Origin: an uncultured Geobacter sp.
Lineage (GTDB): Bacteria; Desulfobacterota; Desulfuromonadia; Geobacterales; CAIOGM01
NCBI GenBank assembly: GCA_903902855.1
Contig: CAIUWK010000063.1
Span: 1-64,000, forward strand
DNA length: 64,000 nt
Direction: 5' to 3'
The stretch's first letter is position 1. Each line of letters starts with the position of its first letter. The position numbers were made by a program, and so were the translations under genes. The notes beneath the pieces were generated by a model that did not search any database, was not told the DNA's origin, and saw only the letters and a program-made list of their open reading frames with translations. Of the stretch, positions 34,769 through 43,355 are shown one piece after another.

Positions 34769-34893
34769 ACCACAGAGTCACAGAGATCACGGAGGAATCA
34801 GGATCATTTTGAAACCGACAGGATCACACCGTTTAGCGTCGTGATCACAGGCTTTCATTAGAACTTTCTCGGTGCCCTCTGTGTCTCTGTGGT
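34769..34893. repeat. Interspersed inverted repeat, CACAGAG family
   Basis: Left arm ACCACAGAGTCACAGAGATC... has three CACRGAG units at steps of 9 and 10 bases; right arm CTCGGTGCCCTCTGTGTCTCTGTGGT is its inverse with few changes, around an AT-richer centre. It lies between the divergent flavodiiron and LUD-domain genes and overlaps the start of the longer track ORF at 34889. Confidence 0.85.
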
Positions 34894-34939
34894 GAGCGGA
34901 TTTCAGATTGTTTTTATCAATATGCGAGGAGGCGGTATC

Positions 34940-35593
34940 ATGAGTCAGACGAAAGAGCTTGCGGCATGGAGTTATGAGAAAAAGTGCGAGAAGGTGGTGG
35001 AATCCCTGGGGAAGAACGGCTTTACCGCACTCTACTGCGCAACGGCCGGAGAGGCTCGGGAGTATATCCTGGCCGAGGCTGGAGAGGCCCTGACCATCGG
35101 GTTCGGCGGTTCACTGTCGGTGGCGGAGATGGGGGTGATCGAACCGCTCCGGGAGGCGGGTAAGGAGCTCCTGATTCATGGCGCCCCGGGGCTCTCCCTG
35201 GAGGAGCGGCTGGCCATCATGCGCCGACAGCTCACCTGTGATCTCTTTCTCACCGGCACCAACGCCGTGACCCTCTCGGGATTTCTGGTGAACAGCGACG
35301 CCACGGGGAATCGAGTCGCCTCCATGTTTTTCGGGCCGCAGAAGGTGATCGTGGTGGCGGGGCGGAATAAAATTGTGGAGGGAGACGCCATGGCGGCCAT
35401 GCAGCGGGTGAAAAACTGGGCTACCCCGCCCAACGCGAAACGTCTCAACTTCAAGACCCCCTGCGCCCAAACCGGTTTTTGCAGCGACTGCAACTCCCCG
35501 GAACGGCTCTGCCGGGTCACGACCATCCTTGAGCGCAAACCGCGCTTCACCGATATTCGGGTCCTGGTGGTCAACGAGGATCTGGGGCTGTAG
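34940..35593 (+). CDS. LUD-domain protein (lactate-utilisation LutC-like)
   Basis: 217 aa from ATG 34940, seven bases after AGGAGG; the track start is inside the upstream repeat. The LUD fold is marked by LTIGFGGSLSVAEMGVI, LFLTGTNAVTLSGFLVN and RVASMFFGPQKVIVVAGRNKI. The C-terminal end has four closely spaced cysteines (CAQTGFCSDCNSPERLC), which could bind a metal or cluster. Some LUD proteins act with Fe-S subunits in L-lactate oxidation, but no LutA/LutB genes are near, so the role is open. It ends two bases before comF. Confidence 0.85.
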   Translation: MSQTKELAAWSYEKKCEKVVESLGKNGFTALYCATAGEAREYILAEAGEALTIGFGGSLSVAEMGVIEPLREAGKELLIHGAPGLSLEERLAIMRRQLTCDLFLTGTNAVTLSGFLVNSDATGNRVASMFFGPQKVIVVAGRNKIVEGDAMAAMQRVKNWATPPNAKRLNFKTPCAQTGFCSDCNSPERLCRVTTILERKPRFTDIRVLVVNEDLGL

Positions 35594-35595
35594 CT

Positions 35596-36315
35596 TTGAT
35601 CCGGGCGCTGCTGGATATCCTCTTCCCGCCGCTCTGTCATGCCTGCCGCGCCTTCATTCCCCAGTCGGGCGCTCTTCATCTCTGCCCCACCTGTCGAGGA
35701 GATCTGCGGGTGATCTCCTCGCCCCTCTGTCCTGTCTGTGGGGTTCCTTTTCTCACCTCGGGGGGGATCGACCACCCCTGCGGCCCCTGCATCCTTTCCC
35801 CACCACGATACGGTGCGGCCCGGGCCGCGCTCTCATTTGACGGGGTGACCCGCGACCTCATCCACCGTTTCAAGTATGACCGCAAGGTTCACTTGGCCCG
35901 CCCCCTGACGCTCCTGACCGGAGAATTCCTCACCCCCTTCGTGACGTCATCTGCTCCGGAACTTCTGCTTCCTGTGCCGCTCCACCGGCGGCGTCTCCGG
36001 GAGCGGGGGTTCAATCAGGCGGTTCTCCTGGGGCGCCCCCTGGCGCAGCTCTGGGGGATTCCTTTCGTGGTGGACAATCTGCGACGGACGCGCTGGACCC
36101 AGCCCCAGGTGACCCTCTCGGCGGCGCAGCGGGAACTCAACGTGCGGGCAGCCTTTGCCTTGGCTGATCCGGCGGCGGTGCGGGGGAGGAGGATCTTGTT
36201 GATCGATGATGTCTATACCACCGGGAGCACGGTGGAGGAGTGCAGCAAGGTGCTCCGGAAGGGGGGGGTGGCGGAGGTCTACGTCATCACCGTAGCCCGG
36301 GCGGTAGCCTCCTGA
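35596..36315 (+). CDS. comF: ComF-family phosphoribosyltransferase-like protein
   Basis: 239 aa with a TTG start just after the LUD gene stop. The N-terminus has a cysteine ribbon (CHACR, CPTCR, CPVCG and CGPC). The central VPLHRRRLRERGFNQA and the PRPP-binding ILLIDDVYTTGSTVEEC are diagnostic of ComF/GntX. Known members support DNA uptake or transformation; whether this organism is competent is not shown. Probably co-transcribed with the LUD gene. Confidence 0.92.
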   Translation: MIRALLDILFPPLCHACRAFIPQSGALHLCPTCRGDLRVISSPLCPVCGVPFLTSGGIDHPCGPCILSPPRYGAARAALSFDGVTRDLIHRFKYDRKVHLARPLTLLTGEFLTPFVTSSAPELLLPVPLHRRRLRERGFNQAVLLGRPLAQLWGIPFVVDNLRRTRWTQPQVTLSAAQRELNVRAAFALADPAAVRGRRILLIDDVYTTGSTVEECSKVLRKGGVAEVYVITVARAVAS

Positions 36316-36369
36316 TCTGAAGGGAATAATGCGTTGATTCAAAGTGTTTTTCAGTGTAAATATGAATTT

Positions 36370-37341
36370 ATGACAAATGCACTGAAAAACTTGTTATTCC
36401 GGGAAATTAGCGATGAAGCCCGACGCCGGTATCTTGACGCCCGGGCTACTTTTGAAGCTTGGGAAGATGCACGGAGTAAAGCGGCTGAGGTGCGTGGTGG
36501 TATGTTCTGGAAACGCCAGGGTACAACCGAGTATCTGATTCGAACTTCAACGCGAAAAGCACAAAAAAGTCTGGGGCCGCGCTGCGATGATACGATACGC
36601 ATGTACGAAAGCTTTACTGCGAGAAAAACTGAGTTTGAACAAAGATTTACGGATCTTACGGCGAGACTCATCCATCAGCAGAAATTGAACCGCGTAATGC
36701 AGGTTGGTCGCGCCCCGCGCTTACTTGTCGAAATACTTAATCAAATTGAGCATTCCGGATTGTCGGAGCATTTCATTGTCGTCGGAACCCATGCGCTTTA
36801 TGCATACGAGGCCACTGCCGGAGTTCGTTTTGGAGAATTCGATGCCTTGGCCACCAATGACATTGATCTGCTCTGGGATACGCGTAAACGAATCGGCTTT
36901 ATTGAAAAAATGGGGTATATGGGTACTTCAATGCTCAATATCATCAAAAAGGTTGATCCGTCCTTTGCCCTCAGGCAAGACCAAAAACATACGGCTGTCA
37001 ACAGCAAAGGCTTTGAAGTTGATATTATTCGAAGAGAAGCAAAAGATGATGACCCTCAACCGCTGAGATTATCGGATGAAGAAGATGATTCTTACGCAGT
37101 GCAGGCCTGGAAGGCCGGCATTCTTCTGGACGGGTCCCGTTTTTCAACCATGATCGTTGCAACATCCGGTCACATGGCTCGGATGAATACCGTATCGCCC
37201 CTGCTGTTTGTAAAGTTCAAGAAATGGATGGCTGAACAGGCGGATAGAGAACCGATCCGGCGCAGGCGTGATGCTCTTCAGTCAAAGAGGGTTGAAGAGT
37301 TGGTGAGTGAATATTTTCCACATCTCGATGAAACCTTTTAG
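36370..37341 (+). CDS. Nucleotidyltransferase-fold protein (GSU2529/NTP_transf_8 type)
   Basis: 323 aa from ATG 36370; a TTG at 36334 is the track alternative and neither has a strong ribosome binding site. The central part has VVGTHALYAYEATAGVRF then DIDLLWDTRKRIG, the G-x-H...D-x-D pattern of minimal nucleotidyltransferases, preceded by a helical region. Family name recalled from memory. The gene is clearly AT-richer than its neighbours, suggesting transfer. Its stop overlaps the end of the hsdR remnant tail-to-tail. In other genomes such proteins occur in toxin-antitoxin or defence contexts, so an accessory-island origin is plausible. Confidence 0.75.
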   Translation: MTNALKNLLFREISDEARRRYLDARATFEAWEDARSKAAEVRGGMFWKRQGTTEYLIRTSTRKAQKSLGPRCDDTIRMYESFTARKTEFEQRFTDLTARLIHQQKLNRVMQVGRAPRLLVEILNQIEHSGLSEHFIVVGTHALYAYEATAGVRFGEFDALATNDIDLLWDTRKRIGFIEKMGYMGTSMLNIIKKVDPSFALRQDQKHTAVNSKGFEVDIIRREAKDDDPQPLRLSDEEDDSYAVQAWKAGILLDGSRFSTMIVATSGHMARMNTVSPLLFVKFKKWMAEQADREPIRRRRDALQSKRVEELVSEYFPHLDETF

Positions 37342-37473
37342 CCCCGTAGCCGGTTATAAACCTGACTCGAAATCCACTTCGTAACCATTTTCTGAAAATC
37401 CGCTTCATTCATGAATCGAGAGAATATCTCCTCATTCTGCTTGATCCGTTCAATGAAATAAGTTTCCAACAGA
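37338..37473 (-). pseudogene. C-terminal remnant of type I restriction HsdR
   Basis: The frame ending at 37338 closes with YFIERIKQNEEIFSRFMNE then ADFQKMVTKWISSQVYNRL, which resembles the C-terminal end of type I R subunits (KNEEIFxRFMND...VTxWM). The upstream part of the track ORF is out of frame with the hsdM piece before it. The central helicase and nuclease domains are gone. Confidence 0.6.
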
Positions 37474-38231
37474 TTACACCCAGAGTTGGGCCTGCTCGTG
37501 GTGGCGATGCATGTATTTTTGCGCTTCGGCCAGCATCCCACCGGTACCGCAGGTCGGGTCAAGCATCTTGCGCACCGTGCCCGGCGTGGTGAGGAGGTTA
37601 TCGTCATTGATGAAGAGCAGATGCACCATGAGGCTGATAACCTCACGCGGGGTGAAGTGATCTCCGGCGGTCTCATTAGCCTGCTCGTTGAACCGGCGGA
37701 TTAGGTCTTCAAAAACGCCGCCATGAGGTGGTTGTCCACCTTTTCGGGATGAAGGTCAATGTCGCAGAATTTGGAAATGACGAGGTAGATGATATTGGCG
37801 TCACCCATCCGTTCTATCTCGGCGGTGAATTCGAAATAGTCGAATATCTGACGCACATTCTCGGAAAAGCTGTTGATGTAGGCAGTTAAATGCTTCTCTA
37901 TGTTGTCCGGGTCGCCCTTCAGCTTCTGAAAATTCAGGGGGGAATGATTGTGGAATTTCTGACCGGCTGCCTTGTTGAGCAGCTTGTCCAGCGCCTCGCC
38001 CTGGTATTTGTCCTTGTAGCGCTCATACTCCTTGAGAACCTTCTCCTTGCTCCCTGCCGGGACGCAATCAAAGCGGCGCAGCACGGTGAGCGGGAGCATG
38101 ACCCGTTCGTACTGTGGCGGACGGTAGGGACCGCGTAGAAGATCGGCAATATTCCAGATGAAGTTGGAGAGATCAATTAGAATCCCGCCGGATGGGGAAA
38201 ACTCGAAGAGTTCCTGGAAGTCAACAGACAC
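37474..38231 (-). pseudogene. Frameshifted, truncated type I methyltransferase HsdM
   Basis: The frame 38231-37701 encodes the HsdM N-terminal domain: FIWNIADLLRGPYRPPQYERVMLPLTVLRRFD and FDYFEFTAEIERM, then ends in HLMAAFLKT-stop. The sequence continues in another frame (37719-37474) as GVFEDLIRRFNEQ, GDHFTPREVISLM and LDPTCGTGGMLAEA (the AdoMet-binding DPxxGTGG loop) before stopping after AQLWV. One base change near 37717-37722 breaks the frame, and the rest of HsdM, HsdS and most of HsdR are missing. A dead methyltransferase. Confidence 0.8.
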
Positions 38232-38237
38232 AACAAT

Positions 38238-38262
38238 GCCCGCCCCGGAATCCGGAGCGGGC
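38238..38262 (-). terminator. Hairpin after the octaheme cytochrome gene
   Basis: GCCCGCTCCGGA / TCCGGGGCGGGC, with one mismatch, followed on the minus strand by ATTGTTGTGTCTGTT. It lies about 25 bases after the cytochrome stop and is the probable end of the nap operon transcript; on the plus strand it is also followed by TTTT. Confidence 0.7.
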
Positions 38263-38288
38263 GTTTTGCTGCCTGCTGCTTGTTGCTG

Positions 38289-39998
38289 CTACTTGGCCGC
38301 TGCGGCGGGCGCCGCCTTGGCCTTCAGCGCGTCATCGATAACCTTGATCCCCGCCTGGGACTCGTCCACGGACTTGGTCAGGGATTCCCGCGCCAGATCC
38401 GGGTTGTGGAAGCCGTCGGAGTTCTCGGCGGTCCAGTATTCCCAGAGGATGTGGGCCTTCAGGTGCTGATCCTGGGCCTTCTTGATGGTCTCCGCGTCAA
38501 GCCCGACCTTTTTCCCTTCCACGATCTTGTCGATGAGACGGTCCAGCCAGAATTCGGCCTTGCGCATCTTCCCCTTGAAGTGGGCGCGGACGGAGTCGAT
38601 GGCGTATCTGGCCTGCTCCTCGGTCCATTTGGGGTGGCACTTGAGACAGGTCTCCTTGAGCTGTACCTTGGGGGTCACGGCGAAGTGCGAGGTGTAAACT
38701 TTCCCTTTGGCGTCCTTCAGCTTGGGAAGGTGGCAGGCGTCGCAGCCGATCCCCTTTTTGCCGTGGGTGGAGTTGTAATACGTCTCGGATTCCGGGTGCT
38801 GCCCCTTCCAGAGAAGTCCGCCGGTGAGGGTGTGTTTGAAATCCAGGAACCCCACCTGGTTCTTGTAGTGATCGTAGAGCCCCAGGGCATCCTTGAAGGG
38901 GAAGTGATTGGTGAGGGGACTGTCGTAGCCGATGGATTTCTTGGAGGTATCGGGGTTTTTCGGGTCATAGCCGTCATTGCAGTTGTACTCCACGTGGCAC
39001 TGGGCGCAGAGGAGTTTGGTGTCGTATTTTTCCAGGATGGCGATCTTCCGGTCAAAGCCGCGCAGGCCCATGGTGTAGACCGTGAACTTGGTCCGGTTGG
39101 GGTCCTTGTGCCAGAGGGTATCCCCTTCGGGACGGGTCAATGCCTGGATGAGGCCGTCGCGGACGATGCGGGGTTTGGTTGAATGCGGGTCATGGCAGAA
39201 GATACAGTTGAGGCCGTACTGGGTGCTCCGGGCGACGTCAACCACGTTGGAGGTCCGGGCAAAGGTGGCTCCCTGCTTGAGAGTCGCCGGGTCACCCAGG
39301 TAGCCCCACTTCAGGATGTTGTCCTGGGTCTTGCACTGGAGGCAGACCGGGTTGGCGGCAGCGGCGCTCTGGGGGATGCGGGGTTTGTGCTCGTTGTCGC
39401 CGGGGAACTTGTCTTCCAGCACGTCAAATACCTTGCCGTTGCCGAAGATGTATTCCCAGCCGTTTTTACCCTGGAACCGGCCGCCGAAGGCCCGATCAAC
39501 CACGAACTGGTCGATGAGCATCTTGTTGTGGCTCCGGGTGGTGTTGTGCTCTTTGGTGAAACCATGGCCCATCATCAACTTGTCCCAGTAAGGGTTGGGG
39601 GAGCGGCCGGTGAGCTGCGATTTCTCGTCACGGGCCGGACGGTGAAAGGCTTCCTTCATGAAGGAGTCGTATTGCTCCTTGTGGCATTGACCGCAGGACT
39701 CCCAGGAGACGTCGGTGGAGGGGCGGGTCTCGGGGCCGGGATTCTTCAGGTGCTTGTCAAGACCGTCGTGGCAGTAGGCGCAGTTGACCTTGGCATGTTT
39801 GCCGGAACTGTGGAACTGTTTGATCTCCTTGTCATGACACTCAAAGCACTCCTTTACCTTTACCTCCTTGATCTTCTTGGGGGCAAGAGTGGGAGCCGGC
39901 TCCTTTTTGGCCTTGGCTTCGGCGCTCTGATAGTAGAGCCCTCCCGCCGCAACCAGAGATACTGCGAGAAATCCCGCAACTGCCAGTTTCTTCTTCAT
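38289..39998 (-). CDS. Octaheme c-type cytochrome, ammonia-forming nitrite reductase type (TvNiR-like)
   Basis: 569 aa with a signal peptide (AVAGFLAVSLVAAGGLYY). Eight heme-binding sites: CFECH (51), CAYCH (73), CGQCH (102), CLQCK (219), CIFCH (265), CAQCH (331), CDACH (419) and CLKCH (451). The fourth is CxxCK, the lysine-ligated catalytic heme found in NrfA and in octaheme nitrite reductases of Thioalkalivibrio type, where it is also fourth. Length fits those enzymes (about 525-560 aa). The predicted reaction is six-electron reduction of nitrite to ammonium in the periplasm. A good AAAGGAGG precedes ATG. It is the last gene of the nap operon, 12 bases after the ferredoxin gene. Confidence 0.9.
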   Translation of the reverse strand: MKKKLAVAGFLAVSLVAAGGLYYQSAEAKAKKEPAPTLAPKKIKEVKVKECFECHDKEIKQFHSSGKHAKVNCAYCHDGLDKHLKNPGPETRPSTDVSWESCGQCHKEQYDSFMKEAFHRPARDEKSQLTGRSPNPYWDKLMMGHGFTKEHNTTRSHNKMLIDQFVVDRAFGGRFQGKNGWEYIFGNGKVFDVLEDKFPGDNEHKPRIPQSAAAANPVCLQCKTQDNILKWGYLGDPATLKQGATFARTSNVVDVARSTQYGLNCIFCHDPHSTKPRIVRDGLIQALTRPEGDTLWHKDPNRTKFTVYTMGLRGFDRKIAILEKYDTKLLCAQCHVEYNCNDGYDPKNPDTSKKSIGYDSPLTNHFPFKDALGLYDHYKNQVGFLDFKHTLTGGLLWKGQHPESETYYNSTHGKKGIGCDACHLPKLKDAKGKVYTSHFAVTPKVQLKETCLKCHPKWTEEQARYAIDSVRAHFKGKMRKAEFWLDRLIDKIVEGKKVGLDAETIKKAQDQHLKAHILWEYWTAENSDGFHNPDLARESLTKSVDESQAGIKVIDDALKAKAAPAAAAK

Positions 39999-40010
39999 AC
40001 GTATCCTCCT

Positions 40011-40565
40011 TTATGGTGTGCGGCCTGAAGCCGCGTGGTTGATAGTTTTCGCAATCGCCTCAACCCGGATGGCTGCCGGTTGCACCGGGCAACAGCCCTC
40101 ACAGTTCCCGCAGCCGATGCAGAGCTCCTCGTCGACCCGGACCCCGGAACCCCAGGTTATTTGGATGGCCTCCCGGGGGCAGCGTTCACTGCAGGTAAAG
40201 CAGCCGCCGCCGCTGAGGCAGTCGGTTTTCAGGCGGGCCACCCCCAGTGGGCTCTGTTCTCCCTCAACGGGTAGCGTGAGGACCCCCGATGGGCAGGCCG
40301 TGACGCAGAGGGAGCAGAAGCTGCACCCTCCCAAGCTGAAATCCATGACCGGACCAGTCATCTCCGGTCGACGGGTGATAACCTCTTCCGGGCAGACCTT
40401 CAGGCAGAGATCACAGTCACCGCACTCCCCCAGCCTCTCAGGGAGAAAGCCGGGGGGGCGAACGAACCGGCTCTGCTCACCCCGAGTATCCGGAACAGGG
40501 GGGAGGAGCATCTTCCCCAGGGAGAAGAGCCCCTGTGTCAAAAAATCCTTGCGCGACAGGGTCAC
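40011..40565 (-). CDS. NapF/NrfC-like ferredoxin with four [4Fe-4S] clusters
   Basis: 184 aa with a GTG start that overlaps the napB stop (GTGA). The N-terminal SRKDFLTQGLFSLGKMLLP resembles the start of NapF or an uncleaved Tat-like segment lacking twin Arg. Four cysteine groups follow: CGDCDLCLKVCP, CSFCSLCVTACP, CLSGGGCFTCSERCP and CIGCGNCEGCCP, each able to hold a cubane cluster. NapF proteins help mature or feed electrons to periplasmic nitrate reductase. It lies between napB and the octaheme cytochrome gene. Confidence 0.85.
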   Translation of the reverse strand: MTLSRKDFLTQGLFSLGKMLLPPVPDTRGEQSRFVRPPGFLPERLGECGDCDLCLKVCPEEVITRRPEMTGPVMDFSLGGCSFCSLCVTACPSGVLTLPVEGEQSPLGVARLKTDCLSGGGCFTCSERCPREAIQITWGSGVRVDEELCIGCGNCEGCCPVQPAAIRVEAIAKTINHAASGRTP

Positions 40566-40876
40566 TTCTTTTTCTTACCTTTGGCAGGTTTGTCCAGGTC
40601 GACTCTGATCTCCCCCTGGCCGTGGCATTGGGTGCAGGTCACTCTCTCGGGATGAGGGGTCTGCGGCGCGCCGTTTGTCCCCTTTTCATGGCAGGAGAGG
40701 CAGTTGCGGAGTTCTCCCTTCCTGGTGATGCTGTGAGGAGCTACCGGCGGTGTCCCTTCGGCGGAGGAGAGCTCTTTTTCGGTGACGCCGTCCTCTTCTG
40801 ATGCCCACGCGGTAAAAGGAATTGCCAGGAGTGCTGCGGTTACGGTTACCAGGGCCGCCTTGCAAAAGCGCTTCAT
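40562..40876 (-). CDS. napB: Small diheme cytochrome c, NapB-type subunit
   Basis: 104 aa. Signal peptide through AWA near residue 25. Two heme sites: NCLSCH and CTQCH. The stretch GAPQTPHPERVTCTQCH matches the NapB pattern (AP..PHP.R..C.QCH), where the second heme is near the NapA [4Fe-4S] cluster. Lys-rich C-terminus. Shorter than E. coli NapB (about 150 aa) but both heme sites and the conserved loop are kept. It would transfer electrons to NapA. Confidence 0.85.
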   Translation of the reverse strand: MKRFCKAALVTVTAALLAIPFTAWASEEDGVTEKELSSAEGTPPVAPHSITRKGELRNCLSCHEKGTNGAPQTPHPERVTCTQCHGQGEIRVDLDKPAKGKKKK

Positions 40877-40919
40877 TGTCTGACTCCTTTGGGGGGAACG
40901 TCCATTTCAAATCCGTTGT

Positions 40920-41020
40920 CCACGAAGTACACGAAGGTTCACGAAGAAAAACGAAACCGAAGGCAGGGTACGAACAATAACGATGTCGGTTTACTTCGTG
41001 AACCTTCGTGCCCTTCGTGG
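40920..41020. repeat. Interspersed inverted repeat, CACGAAG family, inside the nap operon
   Basis: Left arm CCACGAAGTACACGAAGGTT... has CACGAAG three times at steps of 9 and 10 bases; right arm CTTCGTGAACCTTCGTGCCC... is its inverse, matching at 25 of 27 positions. It fills the 152-base gap between napA and napB, where it could form a strong transcript hairpin. Confidence 0.88.
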
Positions 41021-41028
41021 ATAAGCAG

Positions 41029-43353
41029 TTAAGCCTTCTCCACTTTAACCGCGCACTTCTTGTAATCCGGTTCCCCTGAAATGGGGCAGAAGGCGTCGAT
41101 GCAGAGTTCGTTGATCAGCTTGGTCTCGTCAAAGAAGGCGACGAAGATGTTCCCCTTCTCCGATTTCCCCCGACCGTTGAGATCCACCGGGAGGATGATG
41201 GTGCCCCGCCGGGAGGAGATCTTTACCTTGTCCAGGTGCTTGATCCCCAGTTTCCGGGCATCATCGGGGTTCATCTCGCAGACCGCCGCCGAATAGGCTC
41301 GTTTCAGTTCCGGTACCCGGCCGGTCATAGTTCCCGTGTGCCAGTGTTCCAGGACCCGACCGGTGCAGAGCCAGAAGGGGTACTCCTTGTCCGGCGACTC
41401 CGCGGGGGGTTCGTAGGGGCGAGCCCAGATCACCGCCTTGCCGTCATCCTTCTTGTTCTTGTAAAACTTGATCCCTTCCCCCTTTTTTACATAGGGGTCA
41501 TACCCCTCGGCGTAGCGATAGAGGGTCTCCTTGCCGTTGACCACCGGCCAGCGCAAGCCCCGGGCCTTGGTGTATGCCTCGTAGGGGGCCAGATCTTTCC
41601 CCTGTCCTTCTCCAAACTTCCGGTACTCTTCCCACATCTCCTTGTGGAGCGTCCTGGGGTTGTAGGGGAAGAGCGCCCCATGCCCCATGCGCCGGGCAAA
41701 CTCCATGATCTGCCAGAGATCGTCCCTGGCCTCTCCCGGCGGCTCCACCTGTTTGAACCACTGTTGGGTTCGTCTCTCGGCGTTGCCGTAGGCCCCCTCC
41801 TTCTCCACCCAGCCGGCGGAGGGGAGGATCACGTCGGCCAGTTCCGTGGACTTGGTGGGGTAGATGTCGGAGACGACGATGAACCGTCCGTCACCCTTGC
41901 GGGCCCCGGCCCGGTAGCGGTTCAGCTTGGGCATGGACTGGAACGGGTTGGTGACCTGAATCCAGATGCATTTCAGATCCCCACGGTCCAGGGCGCGGAA
42001 CATCTCCATGGTATGCATGGACGGTTTGTCCGGGATCGTCGTCACCGGGACGTTCCAGATCTTGGCAGCCTTTGCCCGATGCTCCGGATTGGTCACCACC
42101 ATGTCCGCCGGGAGTCGGTGGGTGAAGGTACCCACCTCACGGGCCGTGCCGCAGGCTGAGGGCTGGCCGGTGAGAGACATGGGGTTTTCTCCGGGCCGGC
42201 AGATCTTGCCGGTGAGGAGATGGACGTTGTAGGCCAGATTGTTGACCCAGGTTCCCCGGGTATGCTGGTTGAATCCCATGGTCCAGAGGGAGTTGACCTT
42301 CCGGCTCTTGTCGCCATAGAGAGCGGCCATCTCCTCGATGCTTTGCACCGGAACACCGGAGAGTTTGGAGACGTATTCGGGGGTGTAGAGTTTCAGGAAC
42401 TCCTTGTACTCCTCAAACGTTATCCCCTTGGGCTCATCCACCAGGAGTTTGGTTCGATCCTCCAGGCCGTAGCCGATGTTCTCCTTCCCCTTCTTGAAGA
42501 CCACATGCTTCCTGATGAAATTCTCGTCGTACTTCTTGTCCCGGACGATGATATGGGCGATGCCGTTGAGGAGCGCCAGGTCTGACTGGGGGTTGAACCG
42601 GACGTACATGTCGGCCATCTGGGAGGTGCGGGTCCGGCGGGTGGCGATGTCGATGATCTTTACCCTGGGATTCTTCAGCCGGTTGTCGATGAGCCGGGAG
42701 AAGAGGACCGGGTGGCACTCGGCCATGTTGGCCCCCCAGAGGAAAAAGGTATCCCCCAGGTCCAGGTCGTCATAGCACCCCATGGGCTCGTCGCTGGCAA
42801 AGGTGGACATGAAACCGGTTACCGCCGAGGCCATGCAGAGGCGGGCGTTGGGCTCCACGTTGTTGGTGCCGATCCCCCCCTTGAAGAGCTTGCTGGCGGC
42901 ATACCCCTCGAAAATGGTCCACTGCCCAGAACCGTAGACGGCCACGGAGTTGGGGCCATGTTTCTCGATATTCTCCTTATACTTGGAGGCGATAAGTGCC
43001 ATGGCTTCATCCCATGACGCTTTCCGGAATCCCTTTCCTTCGCGGATGAGGGGGGTGGTGAGGCGGTCCTTGCCGTTGAGGATCTTGGCCAGGAAATACC
43101 CCTTGATGCAGTTGAGCCCCCGGTTTACCGGGGCTGCCGGATCACCCTTGGTGGCGACGACCTTGCCATCCTTTACCCCCACGAGTACCCCGCAGCCGGT
43201 GCCGCAGAAGCGGCAGGGGGCTTTTCCCCAGGTGATGCCGTCGTTGGCGGCCTCGGCCTGGGCCACGATCCCCCGGGGTACGGCGACCCCGGCGGCGGTA
43301 AAGGCGGCTGCGGCAGCGCCGGCCTGCAGAAACTTTCGTCTGGTCCATTCCAT
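41029..43353 (-). CDS. napA: Periplasmic nitrate reductase catalytic subunit
   Basis: 774 aa. N-terminal twin-arginine signal EWTRRKFLQAG with an Ala-rich hydrophobic core, so exported folded by Tat. A [4Fe-4S] site is formed by Cys47, 50, 54 and 82 (CRFCGTGC...NCIKGYF). The molybdenum ligand Cys lies in NARLCMASAVTGF. Further cofactor motifs FFLWGANMAECHP, MGFNQHTRG and GRVLEHWHTGTMTGR bind the two MGD cofactors. Reduces nitrate to nitrite. It follows napD by two bases and precedes napB after the 152-base repeat-bearing gap. Confidence 0.95.
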   Translation of the reverse strand: MEWTRRKFLQAGAAAAAFTAAGVAVPRGIVAQAEAANDGITWGKAPCRFCGTGCGVLVGVKDGKVVATKGDPAAPVNRGLNCIKGYFLAKILNGKDRLTTPLIREGKGFRKASWDEAMALIASKYKENIEKHGPNSVAVYGSGQWTIFEGYAASKLFKGGIGTNNVEPNARLCMASAVTGFMSTFASDEPMGCYDDLDLGDTFFLWGANMAECHPVLFSRLIDNRLKNPRVKIIDIATRRTRTSQMADMYVRFNPQSDLALLNGIAHIIVRDKKYDENFIRKHVVFKKGKENIGYGLEDRTKLLVDEPKGITFEEYKEFLKLYTPEYVSKLSGVPVQSIEEMAALYGDKSRKVNSLWTMGFNQHTRGTWVNNLAYNVHLLTGKICRPGENPMSLTGQPSACGTAREVGTFTHRLPADMVVTNPEHRAKAAKIWNVPVTTIPDKPSMHTMEMFRALDRGDLKCIWIQVTNPFQSMPKLNRYRAGARKGDGRFIVVSDIYPTKSTELADVILPSAGWVEKEGAYGNAERRTQQWFKQVEPPGEARDDLWQIMEFARRMGHGALFPYNPRTLHKEMWEEYRKFGEGQGKDLAPYEAYTKARGLRWPVVNGKETLYRYAEGYDPYVKKGEGIKFYKNKKDDGKAVIWARPYEPPAESPDKEYPFWLCTGRVLEHWHTGTMTGRVPELKRAYSAAVCEMNPDDARKLGIKHLDKVKISSRRGTIILPVDLNGRGKSEKGNIFVAFFDETKLINELCIDAFCPISGEPDYKKCAVKVEKA

Positions 43354-43355
43354 GT

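Noticed and set aside
36316-38288. Possible complete genomic island with attachment sites
   Set aside because: No tRNA, integrase or flanking direct repeats are visible; only an AT-richer gene and an hsd scar can be supported.
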